Positions 38,788 through 49,775 of a stretch of DNA of 64,000 nt are shown in pieces (the stretch's first letter is position 1; each line of letters starts with the position of its first letter). The translations under genes were made by a program, and so were the position numbers. This DNA is from Prosapia bicincta (taxonomy: Eukaryota; Arthropoda; Insecta; Hemiptera; Cercopidae): NCBI GenBank assembly GCA_036971475.1, contig JBAIZL010000005.1, forward strand, positions 238,786,690 to 238,850,689, in the 5' to 3' direction. The notes beneath the pieces were generated by a model, which was not told the origin of the DNA, searched no databases, and worked only from the letters and a program-made list of their open reading frames with translations.

Positions 38788-39618
38788 GTGTGTTACAAAA
38801 TTCCTACCGAATCTGTGTTCTCATTGCGTAAATTTCAACCCACTGTACACCCCTTCGCTGAGACTGATCACAGCCCAACAAATACAGTAGGCGCCAAAAT
38901 AAACAGTAATGAAACTGAATCAGCTGCAGCTGCCTTCCCGATCAGCTGGGCCGACTTCTGGGGAATGATGAAAGGGACGATTTTCCGTGACGATCTACCG
39001 ACCATCATCGCCCTACCTCAGGTCCGTAACGATCCACCAACCATCATCGTCCTACTGCAGGTCCGTGACGATCTACCGACCATCATCGCCCTACTTCAGG
39101 TCCGTAACGATCCACCAACCATCATCGTCCTACTGCAGGTCCGTGACGATCTACCAACCATCATCGCCTTACTTCAGGTCCGTAACGATCCACCAACCAT
39201 CATCGCCCTACTGCAGGTCCGTGACGATCTACCAACCATCATCGCCCTACTGCAGGTCCGCAACGATCCACCAACCATCATCGCCCTACTGCAGGTCCGT
39301 GACGATCTACCAACCATCATCGTCCTACTGCAGGTCCGTAACGATCTACCAACCATCATCGTCCTACTGCAGGTCCGTAACGATCCACCAACCATCATCG
39401 TCCTACTGCAGGTCCGTGACGATCTACCAACCATCATCGCCCTACTGCAGGTCCGTAACGATCCACCAACCATCATCGTCCTACTGCAGGTCCGTGACGA
39501 TCTACCAACCATCATCGCCCTACTGCAGGAAAAAATAACCATGTGCATAACGAGCAAGAAACAAACCCTCTTAACCAAAATGATGCAAAACCTTCAAGAT
39601 TCTGTAAGTGTTGGCTAA
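38788..39618 (+). CDS. 276-codon ORF with 13-residue tandem repeats, function unknown
   Basis: The frame begins MCYKIPTESVFSL, has about 65 non-repetitive residues including TESAAAAFPISWADFW, then about 14 repeats of 13 residues (VRDDLPTIIALLQ alternating with VRNDPPTIIVLLQ), and ends MQNLQDSVSVG. A polyadenylation-type AATAAA lies 90 bp after the stop (39708-39713), and a possible donor GTAAGT occurs at 39605. The repeat region is also open in a second plus frame and on the minus strand, as expected for a 39-bp minisatellite, so the open frame is weak evidence of coding. No domain, signal peptide or known family was recognised. It may be a real repeat-containing gene fragment or a minisatellite that happens to be open. 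Confidence 0.25.
   Translation: MCYKIPTESVFSLRKFQPTVHPFAETDHSPTNTVGAKINSNETESAAAAFPISWADFWGMMKGTIFRDDLPTIIALPQVRNDPPTIIVLLQVRDDLPTIIALLQVRNDPPTIIVLLQVRDDLPTIIALLQVRNDPPTIIALLQVRDDLPTIIALLQVRNDPPTIIALLQVRDDLPTIIVLLQVRNDLPTIIVLLQVRNDPPTIIVLLQVRDDLPTIIALLQVRNDPPTIIVLLQVRDDLPTIIALLQEKITMCITSKKQTLLTKMMQNLQDSVSVG
38984..39529. repeat. 39-bp minisatellite with 78-bp dimer order
   Basis: Fourteen units of gtccgtgacgatctaccaac then catcatcgccctactgcag. Units with gtgacgatcta alternate with units with gtaacgatcca over most of the array, giving a 78-bp higher-order unit. GC content is well above the surroundings. Confidence 0.95.
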
Positions 39619-39952
39619 AATTGAACGGAGGTCATATAGAACGTGCTTATATCCGACTCTAACCGATTTAGCTTCTTTTTATTTGTATCTAATTGTAAAA
39701 CTATGTAAATAAAATGAAACCTTAAAACTGTCTCGGTACTGTTTATTTTGGTGCATTCTGCATAGACTATTCTAAACGCTTCTAATGATAACCATGTAAA
39801 ATTTAGTTGAGCCATAGAATACTTTTAAAAGAAATTCCGTACGACTCTTATAGAAAGTAGTCTCCTGATTGAGTAGGTTCAGGTGTAGGTCAAATTTTAT
39901 AAGCTGGCACTTGGCTCTTAGGTAGAAATTGTGTATTCGCCATCTATTAAAC
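39619..39952. other. Unassigned sequence after the repeat ORF
   Basis: Contains an AATAAA at 39708. Nothing else recognised. Confidence 0.4.
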
Positions 39953-39965
39953 ATCAGGGACTGTC

Positions 39966-40122
39966 AACAACTTAAAGCAACTGTGGCGTAAATGTTTATA
40001 TTAATTACTCATCAGTTATTTGTAAAAATACCTCTGAAGATGATTACTTTGTAGTCGAAATGTACATAAGGTTAAAATAAAATTTGTTGAATTTGTGGTG
40101 AGAGGTTGTTTTAATTAATATA
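39966..40122 (+). mobile_element. 157-bp hammerhead-bearing insertion with 13-bp target duplication
   Basis: atcagggactgtc occurs at 39953-39965 and again at 40123-40135, a perfect 13-bp direct repeat that brackets 157 bp. The insert has no ORF, carries a nearly complete hammerhead fold near its middle, and is AT-rich at the right end. A long target duplication with no terminal inverted repeats points to retrotransposition. The combination fits a 5'-truncated Penelope-like element or another ribozyme-bearing small retroelement. That class assignment is inference, because no coding remnant is present. Confidence 0.75.
40030..40072 (+). ncRNA. Hammerhead ribozyme candidate, type I
   Basis: Stem I ACCT (40030-40033) pairs AGGT (40069-40072). 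The core CTGAAGA (40034-40040) matches CUGANGA fully, followed by one extra T. Stem II is GATTAC (40042-40047) with loop TTT and partner GTAGTC (40051-40056), six pairs including one G-U. GAAA is at 40057-40060. Stem III is AT...AT around GTAC. The triplet before stem I is ATA, which fits NUH, with the predicted cleavage after A40068. The very short stem III and the extra base after the core could lower activity; dimer pairing through ATGTACAT is possible. All core nucleotides known to be essential are present. Confidence 0.6.
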
Positions 40123-40135
40123 ATCAGGGACTGTC

Positions 40136-40559
40136 GTCATCCCTCATCGGAGCCATAAATCGCGGCCTAACCGTCCCAACCCGTAGACAATCCTATTTAC
40201 ATTTGTTGTTTTTTTTTACTATACATTAAAAAGTATTAATAAGTAATAAAATGATGAGTCAATCCTGTGAGTCGGCGGAAGTCCAAGTATTGATGTTTTT
40301 CAAAATGACCTGCGAACACCTCCACCCCCCCCTTCTCGTCCTCGGCCTCTAACCTAGACCTGCAGCCCCCAAGTGAATGCTTAGAAAATGTTACTTATAC
40401 GCAGCGGGTAGACCATCCTCCTCGCCTTGCACTCTTCCTGCTTCTAGTACCAGGGGATCATTGTGTTCTTGCCTAATGCTATCCCCCTTCCAAGGAGGAT
40501 GACACAGATAGAATTCTCTTTATGACCCCGATAGAGCGTACGTAAGTCTATACCGAAAG
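40136..40559. other. Unassigned sequence
   Basis: Includes a C-rich run near 40321-40332. No gene recognised. Confidence 0.45.
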
Positions 40560-41010
40560 GTGCGTACATGAGGAAATGACGCGAGTAAGTGTTAGATTTG
40601 TTAAGCGAAAAAAGCGTACAAACCAGACTCTAGTTGTCACCCCAGGTCATCTGTCTAAACTATTTGCTAATAACTTTCAACGTTTTGGACTTCTTTTGTC
40701 AAAATGAGTCCAATAAGGGTTTTCCTCTTTGCCAGTGGTTACCTTGCCTTCAACTGTCGTGGTGATAAGTTCGACTTAATCTTCACTTCAGTGGGTTTTG
40801 TGTTAAATATGGAGGTGACCTCTATTAATAAAGGGAAACCGTCCTGACGATTTATCTCGGCTATGGATATGCATAGAGAAAACGGATTCGCTATCGAAAG
40901 CATAGAGAAAATGCAAATCGTATTGGAACGTGGTTATGTCAGAAGCATAAATAAAAGAGATGTTCCAGTCCAAAGCCTGGAAAAAGTGTGATGAAAGTCA
41001 GGATTGATAG
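40560..41010. mobile_element. Possible MULE-related non-autonomous fragment
   Basis: aagcgaaaaaagcgtacaaa (about 40602-40621) resembles the inner terminal motif at 23.65 kb, and cagtccaaagcctggaaaaa followed by gtgtgatg (40969-41000) matches the 3' flank of the MULE pseudogene at 25679-25712. A deletion derivative of the same family would explain both. The match is short. Confidence 0.35.
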
Positions 41011-42599
41011 ATAAAGTTTTAAAGGATCTTCAGCCATAAAAACTAAGCGATATCTAGCTTTAGCTCAGAGGTAAACTCAATTATGTAGCTCAATGGTTCG
41101 TATACGTTTAAATGTATCTTGTCTCAATATTCTGACGTCATAGCTTACCCTTATCTGTTGATGGTGTACGAACCTTTCATGTATGCCTACCCCTGCTACT
41201 ACTATACCCCTGCACTACTATACCTGCTGATGGTATACGTCAGATACTATACCCCTGCACACGCAGTGCTGATGAATCCCTCTATAATCTCTACCACTAG
41301 GTGTATGGCTCTACTTTAAACCTACATTCGCAATGCTTTCCTATCCCACGCAGGCCGATCGTTTTAAACTACAAATAAATAAATAGTTTCGTTATTACTT
41401 TATTTTTTCCTTCATGTTGGGAAACAATTTCTTAAGGGATTTTTCAGAAGACTATTAGGACTATAGTTCGTCATATATATTTTCCTTTAACGCGGGTTTG
41501 AGTTCCCATAACTCACCAACGCTATGGCTCTTCTATTCGCCAGTCCCAAGCAAACCGCATTCGTCAAATGTAGATGAAGGCTTACTGTCCTTGTATTAAA
41601 ATTCAGTTTGGTGATAAATGCCAGTACAGCAGGACAGAAACAATGCAATTGCAATGAGCCAATGTGACTGTGTTGTACATATAAGCCAGTAAGCGAAGTG
41701 GCACTTCAGCCCATTACACGCAACCCTGCGCATCTCTTTAGCCCATTAGAAGAATTACTAAGTTTCTTTTTTATCGTCTATCTCCTACAAATTAATTTAA
41801 AAATAACTGGTTTTGTTAATTCTTTAATTAACTAGTTCCTTTAATTATCCAGAATCTCACAAAAACTTTAAATATTATAACTTTAAGACAATTTTCCTAC
41901 AAAACGAGTCGGCAATAAAGTGAGCTCTGTTAATCAAGTCTCACTAGGCGTGTACAGTCCCCTTAGAAGACCTCAATAAGCGTAACTTTGTTTGGCGATG
42001 GCCGCATATTCGGAAAGAACCCTTAGACTAGCTGTAACAAAAATTCGATTTTAACGGACTCTCAATGAAGTCTCGCCTCAGACCTTCTCAAGGCTCAAAC
42101 AATACCCGTTAAATCTGGAATGTATTTAAACTAAGCACATATTTAATTCACTCATTTTGTCTAACTTTAAGGTAACATTAAAAACAGTTTTTTAAATAAT
42201 ACCCTAGCGGTATAAATGAGCACCAAGTTCCGCCTTCTCGGAATATTAAGATCTCTCTCAGCTACCAAACCCTCTCCCACAAGGACTACTTGTCCCGCTA
42301 CAGTAATTCCACATTGTTTTGGTAGGTCTTACCAATAAACTTGACTAGCAGTGTTTCCGGCTTGACGAGAGAGTTCTTTAAACACGTTTTTTTTGTGAAA
42401 GCGTCAAATTCTAAAAGAGATGCATCCGATTGTTTTTCCATAGGTTTAGCTTGCAAAAACACATAATTGTAGTACAAATTAAACTTGGCATTGTCTTTAA
42501 ATACCCGAGAAGTGAATATTGCAATAACATGAATAATGAAATAATTACATGGAATCAATAATTACGAAATTCAACAATATAGCTGACTAACGTACTCAT
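41011..42599. other. Unassigned sequence
   Basis: A short stretch at 41140-41290 repeats tactatacccctgca-type words. No coding signal that I can support. Confidence 0.4.
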
Positions 42600-42725
42600 T
42601 TAAAGCAATAATATTCTGCTCATCAAGGTCATCCGAATGAGGTGGTAATATCGCTAAACTAAGTGCGCTTATGGCAACAGAAAATCCGTTTTAAAACGTG
42701 AGTACTCTCTGTAGATTTAATGAGT
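42600..42725 (+). repeat. Diverged interspersed repeat B, copy 1
   Basis: tcaaggtcatccgaat (16 identical bases) and the following words gctaaa, gaaaatccgtttt and ctctgtagatttaatgag match, in order, the minus strand at 50690-50555. Function unknown. Confidence 0.5.
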
Positions 42726-43779
42726 ATATGGTGTGCGGTGGGGGGAGGGGAGTGGTTAAACCCACAAAAATACCAGAATCAAAATAAACCTTCAGCATTC
42801 AAGCTCCCTGATACCAGAAAGCAAAATAAACCTTCAGCATTCAGCTCCCAGATAGCTCACTCTAAGGATAGCCAGGAATTTTATAAATGCTACAGCCACC
42901 AATGCCACACAAAGAACTCTGAAAATCGTGAGCACAGGCAAAACGTGTCTGAACCTTGCTACCGCGGGGCCGATTAAAAGATATCTGACAGAAGTGAAGC
43001 TGTGGTCAGTTTCTTCTTAGCCATAGGGCTTATGCCTACCTGCGAGTCCATCCCCCCCGCATTGCTGGTGCCACTATGCAGACTTACAAGATACCAACTC
43101 ACATGCTTTAACGTATCCGACTGATGACATCATATACTGATACTGGGAGCCTCGGTATCGGCGTTGGATGGAATAAAGTAAGTTGAGTAACAGTTAAACT
43201 AACTTTCTGTGAACGATTAAAGAAAATAACAGAAAATAAGTGCTTTCAGTGGTGCAGCGAAGTGAACCCTACACTAGGACAAAGAAACGTTAGACAGACA
43301 AAATGAAGATTGAGTTGAGTTTTTGTGTTTTAAGCGGAACTCATTTTACAGATTATAATGTATTTAAGATTACGAGACACGCGCGCGAGTCACACGAAGC
43401 GATAGGTACGTAGCAAAGGTCAATGGAGGGTTTAACTAACGTAATGATACCGAAATAAAGATCCTATCGGGAAAATGAAGAGGTACAAGTCGTATGGACT
43501 ACAAATACTGAAACTGACTAAAAGAAGGAATAGTAATGGTGGCAATATTGAAGAGAAAACAAACTGTACTTTAAAGATGATTCCTGAGAAGCAGTGTAAA
43601 GCAATGACGAGAAAAAGTAGAGACATCGAAAGGCAAGCTAGCAGTGTAACCTTCTTTGGAAGAGAAACTATAAGGAAATACGGTGTAATTTAAACTATCG
43701 ATTGTGTGGAGTATTCATACGTTAACGTTACAAGGGAAAATAGAAGTGAAAAAGTGATTAAATAAGTGAGATATGGATA
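42726..43779. other. Unassigned sequence with a small direct repeat
   Basis: aaaataaaccttcagcattc occurs twice 40 bp apart (about 42779 and 42823), each followed by gctccc and gata. An 85-codon ORF over it (42720-42977) has no recognised domain. Confidence 0.4.
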
Positions 43780-43898
43780 CTGAAAATAATTAATTGTAAA
43801 TTAGAAAAGCATAAAAGTATTTGCAAAGGCTTAATTCGTACCAAGTTCTTTACAAACACTTTTATATTCGATTTTAATTCACAATTAATTATTTTCAG
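43780..43898. repeat. 119-bp imperfect palindrome
   Basis: ctgaaaataattaattgt at the left and acaattaattattttcag at the right are exact inverses. The arms continue imperfectly to about 50 bp each. This looks like a small foldback element; the tattttcag end also resembles a splice acceptor. Confidence 0.75.
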
Positions 43899-45440
43899 AG
43901 TCCGTAATACACTACTAAATCTTAGGACTAGGAGGTACACGTGCTAGAGACAAAAGAAGCAAACTAACCGTCAGTCAACAATTCAGTAAGAGTCAACTAG
44001 GTAAGTAAAAGTAACTGTGCAAGTAGATTAGTTTTTAAATGTTAGACGTGTCCGTGTTCAGTCCCAACGAAACACGTATGTAAGTAGGCCTATAAAAATA
44101 AAGATAATTTGCTAGCGTAGTAGAGCATATTTAATTAAAGGAATAATTAAAACCCGACTTCTAAAATTTGAAAATTTTATCCTTGAACGAAAAAGTAGGA
44201 ATAAAATATTGAAAACTACAAAATTTTAAAATTTATTTGCATAATAATTTTCTCCGTTTAATTATTGCATGCAATTGCTTTCAGTGATTTAATATCTCCT
44301 ATATTTATCCACCTGTCCTCACATAATCATCACACTCAATAGTACTTAATTGTAGCTAATGCGTTTATTCTTTTGCAATATAAACTGCGTCCCCTTTACC
44401 GTAAACGCATTTCTGTTTGTCCGCGAACTGTGAGTGACAGATCATCAAATAACAATATATGAATGAATGGTAGATAGGCTTCGCTGCGGTGTTTGTATCT
44501 GTGTCACGGCACGCAGACGACCACGTGACTCACCTTATTCTTGGCAAGGTCGAAAAATATACTGCTGGAAACCAACTGAATCATCGATTATACTTCTTTC
44601 TAAATCGCACATCTTCGCGTGACGTTATTTCACACCGGGAGAGTTTTGCCAATACGTCGTCATTTCTCTTTGTTTCAGTATGAAATGCTTTATTTCATTT
44701 TAGCATGAATAAAACACATCGCAAAACATAAAATAATAGTTTAGAAACTATTCATGATAAAAAGAATTATTTTGCAACGGAGCATTTCCTTTGTACTGTA
44801 TTGTCAACACTGATCCAAAATTCGCCATGGACTTGTTCTACGATGACAAAAGAAAACTTTTAGTAGTAACAATCTCTAGGTAGGGCTAAACAAGTTTTCT
44901 GTTGTTAGGCAAAGAGATCCAAAACCAAACTAGAAGAAACTCATGGATTTGGTTTTCCATGACGATAGGTGAAACTTTTACGCCAAACTTTACGAGTGAA
45001 CGACTGAACTAACTTATGAACATCCTACTGAAACATTACTTTTTCGAACAAGCTTAGCCGCTGGGAGGGCCGCGGGTGTTCTATAAACAGGTCAAAAATG
45101 TACGCGATGTATTCTGGGTCTGTTCATTTAATATGTCTTCATGTGTCTTCTTCATAAGACAACTTATAAATTGCTTGACGTTTGTGTAACTGCAGATTGC
45201 TCCTATCGCGTGGTTTGCAAACATTAACTATACGACGTTTTTACTAAGCGCAAAAAACCTGCGACTTATTTTCCATGATATAGAACTTATTAGCCATTAC
45301 AGTAAAGACTAATGTGTGGACATAGTGCTTGTAATATTGTTTTTACATTACTTAGGGATTTCTTCTGTTTTGTAAGGAAAGTACTGAACAAATAATATCG
45401 TATAACGTCGCAATATCAAAGTGAGGCTAAAATCACATTT
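43899..45440. other. Unassigned sequence
   Basis: A lone relative of the 95-bp unit (ggcaaagagatccaaaa) lies near 44909. No gene recognised. Confidence 0.4.
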
Positions 45441-46261
45441 TGTTGGCTGTTTTAAGGCAAAAAGATCTAAAACAAGATTATGAAAAACCTTCTTCACACT
45501 TATTGCACGCTTAAAGGGAGGCTGAAAGCACATTTTGTTCACTGTTAACACTGCAGTAGTCGCGCGTAACAGACGGATGTGTATAGTCGCGTGGCGCCCA
45601 CTTGACGCCACTCCGGTAAACAATTAAAATAGTTGTAATGTTTAGCAGCTTGTGTTATAATAATTTTGTTATAAGTTAATAAGATTTTCAACACTTTTAC
45701 ACATGTAATTTAAGTAAAAAAATCGCAATGGACACTGTATAAAAAACTAATTTTGCATATCTATTTCCTACATTACATGTATATTCTTAAAGTTTTATAA
45801 TGTTCGTTATTAAACAGAATAAATATATGTGACTTTGAGTTATAAATACTTAATTAAATTAGCAAAGATTGTTAATTAATTAAACTAGCAAATACTATAT
45901 AAAGCAAAGATTGTACACAAAGATTATATATATAAAGGTTCTGAATAAAGAAAATATATCACACAAGACTACTACACGCACAAGCGTTCAGTAACAATTT
46001 GAAACAGACCGAAGACAAAGCTGCGTCTATAGCGGCAGTAGTCACGTGGCGTCCATTGGGCTCCAAATGCCTATATACCAAGAAATAGTCGATTGTTGGT
46101 ATTGAATGTTTAACTGGCGATTTATGATACTGTACCAGGAAGGTACAAAGAAGGTACCAGGAAGGTATTCAAAAGGAAACCGAAAAGTGGGTGTGTAGAC
46201 AAAAACAACAGGCTGCAAAAGTGACATTGGCGCCTGATAGACGCCACGCGACTACTGCAGT
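45441..46261. other. Outlying 95-bp unit and unassigned AT-rich DNA
   Basis: 45448-45540 is a diverged copy of the 95-bp repeat unit. cactgcagtagtcgcgcg at 45548 is found in inverse form near 46245 (cgcgactactgcagtg), just before the main array, so the array may be bounded by inverted sequence. Confidence 0.5.
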
Positions 46262-47560
46262 GTTAAAAGGCAAAGAGATCCAAAATAGGATCAGGCAAAA
46301 GGTTTTTCACAGTTATTGCACTCTCAAGGAGATGCTGAAACTTCATTTTGTTCACTGTTTTAAGGCACAGAGATTCAAAGGAGGATTAGGCAAAAGGTTT
46401 TTCACAGTTATTGCACTCTCAAGGGGAGGTTGAAAGCCCATTTTCTTCACTGTTTTAAGGCAAAGAGATCCAAAGTAGGGTTTTCACAGTTATTGCACTC
46501 TCAAGTGGAGGCTGGAAGCACATTTGTTTCACTGTTTTAAGGCAAAGAGATCCAAAGTAGGATCAGGCAAAAGAGTTTTCACAGCTATAGCACTCTCAAG
46601 GAGATGAAGAAACCTCATTTTCTTCACTTTTTTAAAGCACAGAGATCCAAAGGAGGATCAGGCAAAAGGTTTTTCACAGTTATTGCACTCTCAAAGGGAG
46701 GTTGAACGCCCATTTTCTTCACCGTTTTAAGGCAAAGAGATCCAAAGGAGGATCAGGCAAAAGGGTTTTCACAGCTATTGCACTCTCAAGGAGATGCTGA
46801 AACCTCATTTTCTTCACTTTTTTAAGGCACAGAGATCCAAAGGAGGATCAGGCAAAAGGTTTTTCACAGTTATTGCACTCTCAAAGGGAGGTTGAACGCC
46901 CATTTTCTTCACCGTTTTAAGGCACAGAGATCCAAAAGGAGGATCAGGCAAAAGGTTTTTCACAGTTATTGCACTCTCAAACGGAGGTTGAACGCCCATT
47001 TTCTTCACCGTTTTAAGGCAAAGAGATCCAAAGGAGGATCAGGCAAAAGGTTTTTCACAGTTATTGCACTCTCAAGGGGAGGTTGAACGCCCATTTTCTT
47101 CACCGTTTTAAGGCACAGAGATCCAAAGGAGGATCAGGCAAAAGGTTTTTCACAGTTATTGCACTCTCAAAGGGAGGTTGAACGCCCATTTTCTTCACCG
47201 TTTTAAGGCACAGAGATCCAAAGGAGGATCGGGCAAAAGGTTTTTCACAGTTATTGCACTCTCAAAGGGAGGTTGAACGCCCATTTTCTTCACCGTTTTA
47301 AGGCAAAGAGATCCAAAGGAGGACCAGGCAAAAGGTTTTTCACAGTTATTGCACTCTCAAACGGAGGTTGAACGCCCATTTTCTTCACCGTTTTAAGGCA
47401 AAGAGATCCAAAGGAGGATCAGGCAAAAGGTTTTTCACAGTTATTGCACTCTCAAGGGGAGGTTGAACGCCCATTTTCTTCACTGTTTCAAGGCAAAGAG
47501 ATCAAAAAAAGATTAGGCAAAAGGGTTTTCACGGTTATTGTACTCTCAAGCAATAAATCT
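46262..47560. repeat. 95-bp tandem array, about 14 copies
   Basis: Units run aaggcaaagagatccaaagg, aggatcaggcaaaaggtttt, tcacagttattgcactctca and a tail with gaacgcccattttcttcacc. The centre (46650-47460) is the most uniform and the edges are diverged, the usual pattern of unequal exchange. Short ORFs on both strands are by-products. Confidence 0.95.
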
Positions 47561-48479
47561 ATTGTACTACATGCAATGAGATCCAATAGAAGAACACCAT
47601 AAAATTTAGAGAAATCTCTTGTGAAAGCACGGTGGTTCTAAAGACCTATATTTTTGTCTTTTTAAATACAGAGAGACTAAACTAAACTAAGCGTTGCAGT
47701 ATGTTCACAGTTATTATGCTCTCAAGGGAGGCTGAACGCAAATTGTGTTGGCTCTCTTGAGACAAAGAATTGCAACAAAAGACTAAAAGAAAACATTTTA
47801 CAGTTATTGGGAGGATATAATGTCTCGGGTACAGAAAATACCTAGCGTATATCCAGAGACGCTTACGTAACGCAGGCGAAATATCCAGAGGTCGAAGAGC
47901 AATGTACACCCGACACAACCGCTAAAGGTATTGTAAGTGAAAAGGTTAAAGGTAGTGAAACAAAAATTAACGTCAAAGCTGAAGCATTTCCCTTTGTTTA
48001 CTAAAACAACTATTTGTATGTATCCGTTGTAGGAAGGATGTAAGCAAACCTTCTTTCAGTAGGAATAAACCGTTATATTCTACAGACATTTGGGGGTTGT
48101 GACCGATCTAGAATGGCGACGCAGTCGTCGAGGTCGTGGCACAAGGTCGCTGGGAATTGGAGCAACACGCGACCTCCCCGACACCTGCCCGTGCATTTCA
48201 AGGTTAAACCTACATTTCACTTGTAAGGACACTTCACTTTGACCAGACCTAATTATAAGGCGACTTCTAAGAAATGTTGCCGGTGCGTACTTGGCTCCAA
48301 CACCCGACATGTTACAATTTTGCCAGCAACTAATCTATCCGACCGCACTCGGTGGGAATTTACTCCATAAGAAGTTTTAGTTTGTACCAAAGCAAATTAT
48401 ATTTACAATTTTACTGACATGTAAACAGACAATGAGATAAAATCGGAGTGTTGTTTCTAGTTGTATTACGTTTATTGCC
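47561..48479. other. Decayed array edge and unassigned sequence
   Basis: 47640-47810 keeps fragments of the 95-bp unit (cacagttattatgctctcaa). A GC-richer stretch at 48095-48310 has opposed ORFs without recognised domains; the plus-strand ATGGCGACGCAG at 48112 could begin an exon with AAG|GTTAAA at about 48201, but this is weak. Confidence 0.4.
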
Positions 48480-48900
48480 TACGAATGTAGGTCTGCTCTC
48501 AATCAGGGTCATCAAGAGGTGTCTCCCATTACACCCACTTGTAAGAAGTGAGATAAGGTGGAACTACATAGAACTAAAGAAGGGGTGCAATGACTCTCTA
48601 GGATAGGAGTTGTCTGGACGTAGGCAGGGTCTACATGTGTTAGGTCTCCTCTCAATCATGGTCATAAAGAGGTGTCTCCCATTACACCCCTAGCAAGAAG
48701 TGAGGTAAGGAACGGTAGGTGGACATACAGAACTAAAGAAGGTGTTTAATGACACTGTAGACTAGGGGTTGTCTACGGGAAGGCAGGGTCTAGTTGACGG
48801 ACCTAGTTGCCTACGGGTAGGCAGGCTCTATCTAGGACAGATAGAGATGTCTCCCATTACAACCTTTTGAAAAAGTGAGATAAGGGAATATATGAGGAAT
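48480..48900. repeat. Diverged tandem repeat of about 150 bp, left block
   Basis: taggtctgctctcaatcagg at 48488 recurs as taggtctcctctcaatcatg at 48641 (period 153), each followed by gaggtgtctcccattacacc and aagaagtgagataagg. A third, shorter copy follows near 48820. Confidence 0.85.
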
Positions 48901-49170
48901 TATATATAGTCTATCCATTTTGGGAAGGCGGGTAAAAGATTAAGTCACCGCCCGAGCTCCCAACAATAGCTTGGGTCAGGCGCTCGGCGGCCGGCCGCCC
49001 GCGCTAATGAGGCGTAAAAAGCACTCCACTCCAAAATATTATCACATAAAAGTAAGCGTATTTTTTTAATTTTTTATTACAGTTTTGATGTCTACGTGTG
49101 ATTTCATGAAAAACTAGTCCAAACACGACGGAGTTATGTCAATTAGTAAAATTAGTGGTTACAAAAAATT
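48901..49170. other. Spacer with a GC-rich 40-bp core
   Basis: 48970-49010 contains gctcggcggccggccgcccg, far more GC-rich than anything nearby and containing the perfect palindrome ggcggccggccgcc. It separates the two blocks of the 150-bp repeat. It could be a CpG-rich regulatory site or an insertion; no coding signal. Confidence 0.5.
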
Positions 49171-49775
49171 GTAGTGAGTACAATAGGTCTAAAGAAGGTG
49201 TGTAACGACTCTTTAGGATAGGGGTTGCCTGTGCGGGGGAAGGGATGATTACCTGAGATAGACCTGTTCTCTATCAGTGTCTTGAAAACCTGTCTCTCAT
49301 CACACCTACCTGTAAGAAGTGACATAAAGCAGAGTAGGAAGAATTATATAGGACTAAATAAGGGGTGCAATGACTCTCTAGATATATTTTGTCTGCGCGT
49401 AGGCAGGGTTTACATGAGGGAGGTCTGCTCTAAAGGGGTCATAAAAAGGTGTCTCCCATTACACCCACTTGTAAGAAGTGACAAAAGGGAGGGTAGGAAG
49501 AATTTTATAGACTAAATAAGGGGTGTAATGACGCTCAAGGATTAGGGTTGCCTGTTCTGGGGAAGGTTGATTATCTGAGATAGATCTGCTTTTTATCAGT
49601 GTCTTAAAGACCTGTCTATCATCACAGCTACTTCTAAGAAATGAGATAAGGGAGGTGAGGTGGAATTATATAGGATTAAAGAGGGTGTTTAACGACTCTT
49701 TAGGATAGGGGTTTTCTGTGCAGGGGTAGGGTTGCTTACCTGAATTAGACCTGCTTTGAATTGAGCTAATGAGAG
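49171..49775. repeat. Diverged tandem repeat of about 150 bp, right block
   Basis: Four copies with ggtgtgtaacgactctttag, aggataggggttgcctgt, tagacctg and catcacacctac type words, matching the left block in order. Confidence 0.85.
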
